A stretch of DNA of 64,000 nucleotides from Sphingobacterium sp. CZ-UAM (GTDB lineage Bacteria > Bacteroidota > Bacteroidia > Sphingobacteriales > Sphingobacteriaceae). The stretch spans positions 47,463-111,462 of the forward strand of contig NZ_MTCM01000011.1 in assembly GCF_002000245.1 (NCBI RefSeq), written 5' to 3'. The notes below the pieces were generated by a model, which searched no databases, was not told the DNA's origin, and saw only the letters and a program-made list of their open reading frames with translations. Below are positions 51,440 to 60,243 of the stretch, in pieces. The position numbers and the translations under genes were made by a program. The first letter of the stretch is position 1, and each line of letters begins with the position of its first letter.

Positions 51440-53017
51440 ATGACGCTTATTATTTTTAGTGTACTGACCATTATTGCCGCATATGGCTTTTGGCTTTTGT
51501 TCGAGAAAGCGGGACGTCGTGGCTGGGAGGGTATCGTTCCGGTGTATAGCCAATGGATTCAGGGACAGATCACCAATAGACCTACCTGGTATATTGCTTT
51601 GCTGATTGTCCCCATTGTGAACGTCTTTGTCTTTTATAACTTATACCTCGATTTTATCCATTGTTTTGGCAAAAGGAGGTTTTGGGAAAACTGTGCTGCG
51701 GTATTGTTCCCATTTATTGTGTTGCCGCTATGGGGGCGGGATAAAAATGTTCAGTTTCTCAATGGAATTTATGCCAAAAAACTTAAAACGGCTGGCGGTG
51801 AAGGAAAAACAATGACCAAAGATGAGCAGCTAGCCTTATTGCACGAATCCTATAACGAATTCAAAGTTAAGTATCCGTATAAGAAATCCATGGTCCGTGA
51901 ATGGGCAGATGCGATCGTTTTTGCGACTGTTGCAGCAACATTGATCCGTGGTTTCCTATTGGAAGCCTTTATGATTCCTTCGGGTTCCATGCAACAATCG
52001 CTTTTGATAGGGGACTATCTATTTGTGAGTAAATTGAATTATGGGCCCCGTATCCCGAATACACCCATCGCTTTTCCTTTCGCACATCATACGATGCCTG
52101 TTATTGGTGGAAATGCATTTTCGGAATTGATTGAGCTTCCATACAAACGGCTTCCGGGGTTTCAGCAAATCAAGCGGAATGACGTTATCGTATTTAATGC
52201 GCCAGCAGGAGATACCGTAGCGATCGAAAACCAGGATCAGCCCTATTATGACCTGGTCCGTTCAATGGGCTATAATGCCGTTCATCAGCAATTTACCATT
52301 AAAACCCGTCCTGTAGATAAAAGGGAACATTTGATCAAACGCTGTGTTGGAATGCCGGGAGATAAGATTAGCATGCAGAATGCTGTACTGTATGTAAATG
52401 ATCAACCTGGTTTTGTCGCACCGGAAAGTCAGATGGATTATATCGTGATGACGGATGAAACAGGTCTGGATGAACAACGGTTGAAAGATATGGGAATCGA
52501 GGCAACGCTGGTTCAGCCCGGAGCCTATATTGTTTTCCTGACTCCGGAGCAGGCAAAAATGGTGAAGTCATGGTCTAATGTCAAATCCATGCAAATGAAT
52601 GTAGGCAAACCAGGGGAAGCCCAGGCCAATACATTCCCAAATGATCCACAGTACAAATGGAACTACGACAATTTTGGACCTTTTGTGATTCCAAAGAAGG
52701 GGATGAAAGTTATTTTAAATGCGCAGACATTGCCGCTTTACGAACGCGCGATTCGGGTCTATGAACATAATAGTTTGGAAAAGAAGGCCGATGGACTATA
52801 CATAAATGGGAGCAAGACGGATTCTTATACTTTTAAAATGGATTACTATTGGATGATGGGGGACAACAGGCATAATTCGTTGGATGCCAGAGACTGGGGC
52901 TTTGTTCCTGAGGATCATATTGTGGGTAAAGCCTTGTTTACCTGGATGAGCTGGAATGCAGATGGAGCTGGTCTTTCTAAAATCCGTTGGAACCGGATTT
53001 TTAAGGGGATAAAATAA
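51440..53017 (+). CDS. lepB: Signal peptidase I, long Bacteroidota form
   Basis: 525 residues, longer than the ~320 of E. coli because of an N-terminal membrane part (about 1-110) and inserts between catalytic boxes. AFMIPSGSMQQSLLIGDYLFVSKLNYG (about 175-201) includes the catalytic serine of P-S-G-S-M; KREHLIKRCVGMPGD near 300 carries the general-base lysine; MMGDNRHNSLDARDWGFVPEDHIVGKA is the last conserved box. It removes signal peptides from exported proteins at the outer face of the inner membrane. The N-terminal segment (AGRRGWEGIVPVYSQWI) is the DUF5684-like part often fused to lepB in Bacteroidota. Confidence 0.93.
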   Translation: MTLIIFSVLTIIAAYGFWLLFEKAGRRGWEGIVPVYSQWIQGQITNRPTWYIALLIVPIVNVFVFYNLYLDFIHCFGKRRFWENCAAVLFPFIVLPLWGRDKNVQFLNGIYAKKLKTAGGEGKTMTKDEQLALLHESYNEFKVKYPYKKSMVREWADAIVFATVAATLIRGFLLEAFMIPSGSMQQSLLIGDYLFVSKLNYGPRIPNTPIAFPFAHHTMPVIGGNAFSELIELPYKRLPGFQQIKRNDVIVFNAPAGDTVAIENQDQPYYDLVRSMGYNAVHQQFTIKTRPVDKREHLIKRCVGMPGDKISMQNAVLYVNDQPGFVAPESQMDYIVMTDETGLDEQRLKDMGIEATLVQPGAYIVFLTPEQAKMVKSWSNVKSMQMNVGKPGEAQANTFPNDPQYKWNYDNFGPFVIPKKGMKVILNAQTLPLYERAIRVYEHNSLEKKADGLYINGSKTDSYTFKMDYYWMMGDNRHNSLDARDWGFVPEDHIVGKALFTWMSWNADGAGLSKIRWNRIFKGIK

Positions 53018-53111
53018 AACGAACTGGGAAGATGGCCAAAAGAGCCGCTCAATCCTTTGAGTATTGAACATCCGAAATGATGCTGTGAGAAATTACAGTT
53101 AAAACCGCATA

Positions 53112-53152
53112 AAAACGGGGGCTATCCAACCTTTTTGGATAGCCCCCGTTTT
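53112..53152. terminator. Bidirectional terminator with GGGGGCTATCC arm
   Basis: AAAACGGGGGCTATCCAA (53112-53129) pairs perfectly with TTGGATAGCCCCCGTTTT (53135-53152), an 18-base-pair stem with a 5-base loop. A-run on one side and T-run on the other let it stop transcripts from both sides. Confidence 0.9.
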
Positions 53153-53438
53153 AGCTAAGAATGACCACGCCATCCGGATTGTCATTTAAACCACGGTCAT
53201 AACGAACAGCAGGTTCGATCGCGATATTGTCCTTAACAATGAATGCATAGCCTAATTGTCCGCCAAAGATATAAGCATTTTTACTGCCGGAACTTTTAAC
53301 GCCGCCGATACTAATCCCTTGAATTTTGTCTTCTATCCCACGTCCTTTATTTTTGGAGATAGAATTAACAGTATTTATTAGATGTTTCTCAACTTTAATA
53401 AAAAAAAACATAAACTGGTCTGCATGACTTAATAGCAA
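53151..53438 (-). pseudogene. Remnant of an outer-membrane beta-barrel gene
   Basis: The frame AYIFGGQLGYAFIVKDNIAIEPAVRYDRGLND resembles the last strands of small OmpA/OMP-type barrels (G-x-x-L-G-Y-x-x-x-x-N-x-(A/S)-I-E-P). It is preceded by unrelated sequence without a signal peptide, and the frame ends DGVVILS inside the terminator stem instead of with an aromatic residue. So only a 3' fragment seems to remain, probably left by a deletion that brought the terminator to its tail. Confidence 0.5.
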
Positions 53439-53493
53439 TAATTACATCCGTTACAAATAAATTTAAGATTATTTAACATTTTTAAAATAGCGA

Positions 53494-53529
53494 AATCGAT
53501 TGCGTAACAAAATACAATCGATTGCGTAA
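53494..53529. promoter_or_regulatory. Tandem operator-like repeat upstream of susC
   Basis: The 14-mer AATCGATTGCGTAA occurs perfectly at 53494-53507 and 53516-53529, 22 bases apart, that is two helical turns. Its AATCGATT core is itself a palindrome of the kind bound by LacI-type regulators. It lies about 100 bases before the susC-like start codon. Confidence 0.6.
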
Positions 53530-53626
53530 AAAAAGTGGCTATTTCGGACTAATTCACTGTTTTGATATATTAATTAATTGGGAGATTTTAGTGCTGAAAA
53601 GAACACTATAAACCAAGACCCAATTT

Positions 53627-56600
53627 ATGGAAATGGACATCTACACCAAAAAGAGGTGGATTAGAATAATCCCACTTCTGTTTAGCCTAATGCTTTTCCA
53701 GCTATCTTCCTTTGCGCAATCGAAGATATCCGGAAAGATATTAAACAATAACCGACCCCTGCCTGGAGTAACGGTTTTTATTAAAAACAATGCGAAATCA
53801 GCGACGTCAAGTAACCAGATGGGAGCATTTGAAATTCAAGCCAAATCAGATGATATTTTAGTAGTCAAAAGCGTTGGTTTTGATACACAAGAAGTTCCCG
53901 TAGGCGGAAGGCAAAATATCACGGTCAACTTGGTAGAATCGAGTAATGATCTTGGAGAGGCGATTGTGACAGGATATACAACAATCAATCGCAAAAAAAG
54001 TACTGGTTCGATTGCCAGCGTTACCAGTAAAGATATTGAGAACCTTCCTGCTGCTAGTATCGACGTATTGCTTCAAGGAAAGTTACCTGGAGTAAACGTG
54101 CAGAATTTCACCGGCCAACCTGGTATGAAGACCTCGCTAGTCATTCGTGGAAATACCAATATTCCTCGATCAAATAATGATTTTGATGCCGACAATTTGA
54201 CGAGTAATCCATTGTATGTCATTGATGGAATTCCCACTTCAGAAGATGAAATTAAAAGCTTTAATGTTACAGGGACCAACTTTCTTGCAAGTCTAAATCC
54301 AAATGACATCGAGTCTGTTGACGTTTTGAAGGATGCTTCTGCAGCTGCATTATATGGTGCAAGAGCGAATAATGGCGTGATACTGATCAAAACCAAACGC
54401 GGTCAGCAAGGACGGCCTAAATTCAGTTTAAACACTTATCAGGGATATGTCACAAAACCAGCTACAGTTGCAACCTTAATTGGTGCTGCAGAAAGAAGAA
54501 AGAAACTGGAATTGATCTATAAGTTTGCGAATGATGCTCAACTTCAAACGATACCTCAGCTATTGACAGATAGTTTGAATCCATCATTTAATAACAACAA
54601 TGACTATCAGGATTTATTTTATCAATCGGGATATGTACAGAACTATGATCTTTCCGTTTCTGGCGCTACCGAGAATTTGAACTATAGGGTAAGTGGGGGG
54701 ATGTATAATGAAAAAGGAATTGTAAAAAGTACCGGTCTAAAACGCTACTCTTTTACAAGTAATTTGATTTTTAATATCACCAAACAATTGGAATTTCTGA
54801 CCAATTTCAAGGCTTCGACAAACAGACGTATGGATGGTAAAGGAAGTACGGAGTTCTTAAAAACCAATAGATACCGCAGTGTTTTTGCTATTAATCCAGT
54901 GGATATGCCAACATCATTGCTGGGTATGAGTCAAGACGATATCAATAGTATTGTGAATCCCTATGACTATCAGCGCAACGATAATATCAATGTGGATTTA
55001 AGTGGAGTTGGTGAGTTAAGATATACCTTCTTAAAAGATTTTCGTTTAAGCACGCGTAGTATTATCAACTATTCTACGGCAAAAAATGATTTTGCTTCAC
55101 CGTCTATTTTGAACTCTGATGGTTTAGCCTACGCTAAATCTACCTATACCCAGTATAGAAAATATTTGTTGACGAACTCTTTATTATGGACAAAATCATT
55201 AAATGACGTACATAACTTTACAGCTACGGCAGTTCAGGAATATGAGACACGTAAAAATGAGGGGTTGTATTTGTTAGGGAAGGATATTCCAAATGATAAT
55301 ATTCAGGTAATTAAAGGTGTGAGTTCTCAAAATCTGAATGGATATTCTGATCAATCGACCTATGCTAAGTTATCATTCCTCGGTGCGTTTCACTACGATT
55401 ATAAAAGTAAATATTTATTGGATGCAGTATGGAGAGCGGATGCTTCTTCAAGATTCGGTAAGAATAACAAATGGGGTTATTTCCCATCTGTAGGTGCTGG
55501 ATGGATTGTTTCGGAAGAACCTTTTATGGAATCCAAAGAATGGGTAGATGAATTGAAACTGCGTGCGAGCTGGGGACGTACAGGTGACGAAAGTAGTATA
55601 GGTGATAATGATCGCTATAATGCTTTTGTGGCCGGAGACGGATCTTATCCAGGAAATTCTGGGAATACTTATGGCGGTGGTACCGCAGTAATTCCAAATT
55701 ATTCGGGTATAACCAATGATAATATTACCTGGCAGAAATCAGATACTTGGAATGCTGGATTTGATGCCTATTTATTAAAAGGCAGACTTACGGTCAATTT
55801 TGATACTTATATAAGAACAACGACGGGACAGATGTTGCAGATTTGGATACCAGAGTATTCGGGCTATCTGCAAACATTTACGAATGCTGCAGGAGTGAGA
55901 AATTCTGGAGTGGAAATTAATATCCAAGGAAAAGTATTTGAATCAAGTAAAGAGTTTCAGTGGATTCCGCAATTGAATTTATCATTTAATAAGAACGTTG
56001 TTACAGCATTGCCTAATGGTAACAGAGATTTGTACTATGATCAGGGGGTATATGTCGTAGGTAAACCTTTGAATATGTTTTATGGTTACCTTGTGAACGG
56101 AGCCATTAGCTCATCCAACGATATTATCGTAAACCCATACACTGGAGCGGTAGGAGCTACAAAGTGGGGAACATTGAAACCAGGTTATCCAAATTGGGTA
56201 GATGTAAATGGTGATTATAAAATTTCCGATGCCATTGGCGAAAATGATATGACCTTTTTCGGAGACCCCAATCCTAAAGTGACTGGCGGTTTTATTAATA
56301 ATTTTACTTATAAGGGTTTTTCTCTACAAGTCTTAACAACATTCACCTTCGGTAGAGATATTATCAACAGTACTTTCGCACGTCGCATGTCCAATGGATT
56401 TTTCTATGGAAATCCGACAGATTTATCTAAAGCATCTATCGGAGATTTAGGCAAATATGATTTCTGGCAACAAGAGGGCGATATGGCTAGATATCCTGCG
56501 GCAAATCCATATATGGGATTGTATGCTTGGAGAGCAGGTCAATCGATGTTTATGGAACCAGGATGGTACGTGCGGATCAAAAATATCAACTTAGCTTATC

Positions 56601-56800
56601 GTTTCAATAAAGGTCAAAATCCTTGGATGGATCGTTTAGGAATCAATTCACTTAGATTATATGGTACGGTGGATAACGTTCACATGTTCCAGAAATTTTC
56701 TGGTGTAGATGCTGAAATGGTTGATGCAAGAGGCTTCGACTACGGGGATGGGTATCCATTGCCATCTAAGTATACTTTAGGTGTTCAATTCGAATTTTAA
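53627..56800 (+). CDS. SusC/RagA-type TonB-linked outer-membrane transporter
   Basis: 1057 residues, normal for SusC. Signal peptide to about 31 (SSFAQ); carboxypeptidase-regulatory domain about 33-108 (ISGKILNNNRPLPGVTVFIK); TonB box region GEAIVTGYTTINRKK; plug about 120-240 with LPAASIDVLLQGKLPGVNVQ, the PLYVIDGIP strand and VDVLKDASAAALYGARANNGVILIKTKRG, the SusC signature. The C-terminal barrel ends LGVQFEF. With SusD 11 bases downstream it forms a lidded uptake complex for oligosaccharides or glycopeptides. The following FAS1, DUF5007-like and M60 peptidase genes suggest glycoprotein as the source. Confidence 0.95.
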   Translation: MEMDIYTKKRWIRIIPLLFSLMLFQLSSFAQSKISGKILNNNRPLPGVTVFIKNNAKSATSSNQMGAFEIQAKSDDILVVKSVGFDTQEVPVGGRQNITVNLVESSNDLGEAIVTGYTTINRKKSTGSIASVTSKDIENLPAASIDVLLQGKLPGVNVQNFTGQPGMKTSLVIRGNTNIPRSNNDFDADNLTSNPLYVIDGIPTSEDEIKSFNVTGTNFLASLNPNDIESVDVLKDASAAALYGARANNGVILIKTKRGQQGRPKFSLNTYQGYVTKPATVATLIGAAERRKKLELIYKFANDAQLQTIPQLLTDSLNPSFNNNNDYQDLFYQSGYVQNYDLSVSGATENLNYRVSGGMYNEKGIVKSTGLKRYSFTSNLIFNITKQLEFLTNFKASTNRRMDGKGSTEFLKTNRYRSVFAINPVDMPTSLLGMSQDDINSIVNPYDYQRNDNINVDLSGVGELRYTFLKDFRLSTRSIINYSTAKNDFASPSILNSDGLAYAKSTYTQYRKYLLTNSLLWTKSLNDVHNFTATAVQEYETRKNEGLYLLGKDIPNDNIQVIKGVSSQNLNGYSDQSTYAKLSFLGAFHYDYKSKYLLDAVWRADASSRFGKNNKWGYFPSVGAGWIVSEEPFMESKEWVDELKLRASWGRTGDESSIGDNDRYNAFVAGDGSYPGNSGNTYGGGTAVIPNYSGITNDNITWQKSDTWNAGFDAYLLKGRLTVNFDTYIRTTTGQMLQIWIPEYSGYLQTFTNAAGVRNSGVEINIQGKVFESSKEFQWIPQLNLSFNKNVVTALPNGNRDLYYDQGVYVVGKPLNMFYGYLVNGAISSSNDIIVNPYTGAVGATKWGTLKPGYPNWVDVNGDYKISDAIGENDMTFFGDPNPKVTGGFINNFTYKGFSLQVLTTFTFGRDIINSTFARRMSNGFFYGNPTDLSKASIGDLGKYDFWQQEGDMARYPAANPYMGLYAWRAGQSMFMEPGWYVRIKNINLAYRFNKGQNPWMDRLGINSLRLYGTVDNVHMFQKFSGVDAEMVDARGFDYGDGYPLPSKYTLGVQFEF

Positions 56801-56811
56801 TAGCTAGCAAT

Positions 56812-58332
56812 ATGAAAATTTTAAAAATAACATATAAAAAGATAGGGGTCGTTGCAACTCTTTTCTCCGCTGTGATTCTGGGATCATGTAACAAGCAATT
56901 GGAGAATAATTTAATTAATGATACCTATGCGGATACTTTTTGGAAGAATGAAAAAGATTTTACGGGTGCAACCCTGGGAATGTACAGTTTATTTCGAAAA
57001 GCAATGGTTACGAATCAAGCCTTTTTCGCGTGGGGAGATACGCCTGTTGGAATTTTAACAACCAGTAAAGGTACGTTGCACTCAGATATCTACACAGGTG
57101 GTAACTTTAAATTGCCTTATCGAGAAGGGGGCGGGCTCAACTGGACAAACTGGTACCGTGTCATAAATGCTGCAAACTTGATCATCAAAAGGATTCCGGA
57201 AATCTCGGAAGATAAATTCCCTGCTGGAACGAAAAATTACCTTCTTGGCGAAGCGTATTTTATGCGTGCACTTTCCTATTTCTATATGACACGAGTTTGG
57301 GGGGATCTGCCTTTACAAACTGAACCAACAGAAACAGCTGATCAAGCTGTATTGGTTGGTCGGACGTCAACCGATGATATCCTCAAATTTATAGTAAATG
57401 ATGCGCAGAAAGCATCAGGTTTATTGACCTGGGAAGGAGTTGATGGTCTTGGCCGTCGTCGGGCGAATAAAGCAGCTGCTTTAGCCTTGTTAACACATGC
57501 GACTGCCTGGCAAAATGACTATACGAAGACGGTAACATACGCGGATTCTATCATCAGTCGCCCAGATCTTTTTGCATTGCAGGCAAAAGGAAATGTCCGT
57601 AACGTTTTTAAGGAAGCTAACGCGAAGGAGAACATATTTGTGTTTACAAATAAAGATGCAGAAAATGAATCTGCTTCATATGAAGGCATGGGGGTATTTT
57701 CAGGAGCAGTGGGTTTTATTACAGTAAGCAATACAATCTATGTAAATATGCCAGATTTACTACCAACATACTATGTGACTAATACAAAGCTGGAAGAAAT
57801 GTATGGCAAAGAGGAAGATGGTGATACCAGAAGAACAGACTTCTTCAGGAATATTACCAATTCGGAGAATAATTCACTGATGAAGTATTCTGATATCGTA
57901 TACAAGAATGCGGCGACAAATTCAGATCCTAGGGTTGAAAGTAATTTAGTGATTTTTAGGTTGGCAGATATGGTCTTATTAAAAGCGGAGGCTTTAAATG
58001 CGCTAGGAAAAGATGCTGAAGCATTGACAGCCGTAAATTCGATTAGAAGTAGAGCTGGTGCCAAAACCTTGATTAGCAGCGCTGGCGCAAATCTTAAGCG
58101 GGATATACTGAAAGAAAGACAACGCGAATTGATTGGCGAAGGTCATTGTTATTTTGATATTGTTCGAAATGCCTGGAAAACAAAAAATAATAACCTTTTC
58201 GTACAGTTGGCTTCCTGGAGTATGGATGCTACACGTATGGAACAAAAAGGCTATTTGTTCCCAATCGAGAACAGCATTTTAAATTCAAACCGATTAATCT
58301 CTCAGAATCCTTATTGGATGGGTAAATATTAA
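56812..58332 (+). CDS. SusD/RagB-type substrate-binding lipoprotein
   Basis: 506 residues; lipobox AVILGSC then NKQLEN. YADTFWKNEKDFTGATLGMYSLFR and the TPR-like helices with RAxSYFYMTRVWGDLPL are typical of SusD; the C-terminal section has the RLADMVLLKAEALNALGKDAEALTAVNSIRSRAG stretch and ILKERQRELIGEGHCYFDIVR, the best known SusD signature. It forms the surface lid of the SusC transporter and binds the glycan or peptide. It lies 11 bases after susC and 10 before the FAS1 gene. Confidence 0.95.
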   Translation: MKILKITYKKIGVVATLFSAVILGSCNKQLENNLINDTYADTFWKNEKDFTGATLGMYSLFRKAMVTNQAFFAWGDTPVGILTTSKGTLHSDIYTGGNFKLPYREGGGLNWTNWYRVINAANLIIKRIPEISEDKFPAGTKNYLLGEAYFMRALSYFYMTRVWGDLPLQTEPTETADQAVLVGRTSTDDILKFIVNDAQKASGLLTWEGVDGLGRRRANKAAALALLTHATAWQNDYTKTVTYADSIISRPDLFALQAKGNVRNVFKEANAKENIFVFTNKDAENESASYEGMGVFSGAVGFITVSNTIYVNMPDLLPTYYVTNTKLEEMYGKEEDGDTRRTDFFRNITNSENNSLMKYSDIVYKNAATNSDPRVESNLVIFRLADMVLLKAEALNALGKDAEALTAVNSIRSRAGAKTLISSAGANLKRDILKERQRELIGEGHCYFDIVRNAWKTKNNNLFVQLASWSMDATRMEQKGYLFPIENSILNSNRLISQNPYWMGKY

Positions 58333-58342
58333 GCGAATCAAC

Positions 58343-59038
58343 ATGAAAAATACATTTATATATTTAAGTATTATTGCTTTGGTAACAATTTTTAGTTGTA
58401 AAAAAGAAGCTGTAATAGATGGTGGCGTAAGTGATCCACATGTCAACATGACAACCTATGATTTCTTGAAATCGCATCCGCAGCACTTATTCGATACTAC
58501 CTTGATGATTATCGATAAGGCTGGATTAAAAGATAAAGTGAATAGTGCGGGAACTTTTTTTGTACCTACAAATTATTCCATTCGTAATTTCCTGTTAGCA
58601 AAACAGAATGAATGGCGCAAAAAGGATGAACGACTTAATTTTAATCTGGATTCATTGTTTAAATACTATCCGCAAAAAATGCTCCAGGACACAATGAGTG
58701 TCTATCTTTTCTCTGATCGTATCGTTCGGGATAATTTAACCGAATCTGGAACAATGTTCCAAACACAGGAACCAGCGACCAAACTATTGGTAACATTGGA
58801 AAAATCAACTAGTGGTGATTATTTGGAGGATGGTATCATTTCTCAGGGGCCAAAATTGCTCTATTTGACGAAGATCTATGGCGAACGCGATGTCATGAAA
58901 AACGGTTCACTATCCGACCCTTCAGGAAAAGCAAGCCTCAATGATACGAAACTGATCTGTCAGACATCAGGCATTATTTCCACAACAGGGATAATCCATG
59001 TGTTGAACAACCAGCATATTTGGGCATTTAGAAGATAA
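58343..59038 (+). CDS. Fasciclin (FAS1) domain lipoprotein
   Basis: 231 residues; lipobox VTIFSC then KKEAV. TTYDFLKSHPQHLFDTTLMIIDKAGLKDKVNSAGTFFVPTNYSI matches the start of a FAS1 domain (Y-D-F-L, then L-x-x-x-G-x-x-x-x-x-x-x-T-x-F-x-P-(S/T)-(D/N)), and SGIISTTGIIHVLNNQHIW matches its conserved end. FAS1 domains bind extracellular glycans or proteins. The gene lies between SusD and the DUF5007-like gene with 10- and 17-base gaps, so it is likely an accessory surface binding protein of the same locus. Confidence 0.8.
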   Translation: MKNTFIYLSIIALVTIFSCKKEAVIDGGVSDPHVNMTTYDFLKSHPQHLFDTTLMIIDKAGLKDKVNSAGTFFVPTNYSIRNFLLAKQNEWRKKDERLNFNLDSLFKYYPQKMLQDTMSVYLFSDRIVRDNLTESGTMFQTQEPATKLLVTLEKSTSGDYLEDGIISQGPKLLYLTKIYGERDVMKNGSLSDPSGKASLNDTKLICQTSGIISTTGIIHVLNNQHIWAFRR

Positions 59039-59055
59039 ATTTAATTGGTATTAAT

Positions 59056-60123
59056 ATGAAAAATAGATATAAGATATTTGCATACATCGGTGTATTGACA
59101 TCCTTGATGTATGCAGGTTGTAAGAAAATTGAAGTTGGATATCTGAGTGACAATATCCGTTATGGATCAAATCCGATTGCTGTAGATCAGGGAACTTTTT
59201 ATATAGCAACAGGAATTATTCCTGACGCTTCAACGCCGCCGTTTACTGTCACGCTATTGGACGTCCGTAATAAAGCAACAGGCAAGAGGGAAGAAACTTT
59301 TTTTAAGGAATATGATGTTACTGTTTGGAAAGAGAAATACGATCCGAAAACAGATACAACACTTGAATTGATTAATAGTAAACGCGGTATAGAGAAGAAG
59401 TTACCATTTACGGTTTTAGAGAAAAGTGGTCAGTTTATGTTCACCCAGGCGACAGATCATGTTCCGACGGGCGAATATGAGGTTGATATACGTGTCCAAA
59501 ATCCAAAAGGTACAAAAGATTATAAGAATATAACAACTATCAAGTTATCTCCAGTAAAAGAATATACTTATGAAAATGTACCTTACTTTATTGCGGTCGA
59601 TGCAAATAGTGAAACTGGAATTCGCTTTCCGTATGATGATCAATGGATTGATCAGACCAAAGGGCAGAGTACTAGCTTGACGTTAAAAATTAAACGTGTT
59701 GCTGATGGACCAAATCAAATTGTTTTGAAGGTTTACGACAAAAATGGAGCATTATTTCCTGGTAGTGCTTTGGACAGAAGGCCATCTGGCAATGATTTCC
59801 TTAAAACATTAGCGACCTTCGCTTATAAAACAACAGTTACAGATACTGCTGTGGTCTACGATTATGCACAAGTGAGATTCCCGGATGTATATTGGGATAG
59901 TCAGTCGAATGGTATCAACTGCTATTACAGAATCCAATCGAAATGGATTCAGTCAATAGACTATGCGGATACTAAAAACTGGAACCCGCCAACAGATATG
60001 AAGTATTTGACTTATGATCAACCTGTTAAACTTAACATAAGATTTAATACGAAGATTTACAAAGCCGGAAAGTATATTTATGAGCTACATTTAAAAGCGA
60101 CGAAAAATCCCACAGCGAAGTAG
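59056..60123 (+). CDS. DUF5007-like surface lipoprotein
   Basis: 355 residues; lipobox SLMYAGC then KKIEVGYLSDNIRYG. The start VGYLSDNIRYGSNPIAVDQGTFYIATGIIPDASTPP and repeated beta segments fit the DUF5007 proteins that accompany SusCD, FAS1 and M60-peptidase genes. It probably has three beta-sandwich domains and may bind the substrate at the cell surface. Co-transcribed with the genes before it; the terminator at 60166 follows. Assignment to DUF5007 is from context and pattern, so only moderate. Confidence 0.6.
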   Translation: MKNRYKIFAYIGVLTSLMYAGCKKIEVGYLSDNIRYGSNPIAVDQGTFYIATGIIPDASTPPFTVTLLDVRNKATGKREETFFKEYDVTVWKEKYDPKTDTTLELINSKRGIEKKLPFTVLEKSGQFMFTQATDHVPTGEYEVDIRVQNPKGTKDYKNITTIKLSPVKEYTYENVPYFIAVDANSETGIRFPYDDQWIDQTKGQSTSLTLKIKRVADGPNQIVLKVYDKNGALFPGSALDRRPSGNDFLKTLATFAYKTTVTDTAVVYDYAQVRFPDVYWDSQSNGINCYYRIQSKWIQSIDYADTKNWNPPTDMKYLTYDQPVKLNIRFNTKIYKAGKYIYELHLKATKNPTAK

Positions 60124-60165
60124 GAACCGCTTTGTTTAGATCCTATATATAACTGAATATACAGC

Positions 60166-60200
60166 AAGGGGGAGTTTTGAAATAATACTCCCCCTTTTTT
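60166..60200 (+). terminator. Rho-independent terminator between DUF5007-like and M60 genes
   Basis: GGGGGAGT (60168-60175) pairs with ACTCCCCC (60187-60194), followed by six T. It separates the M60 peptidase gene from the SusCD transcript or reduces read-through into it. Confidence 0.88.
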
Positions 60201-60243
60201 CGCTAACAGAGAATTATAACCTCTAATATATTTACATTAATTA

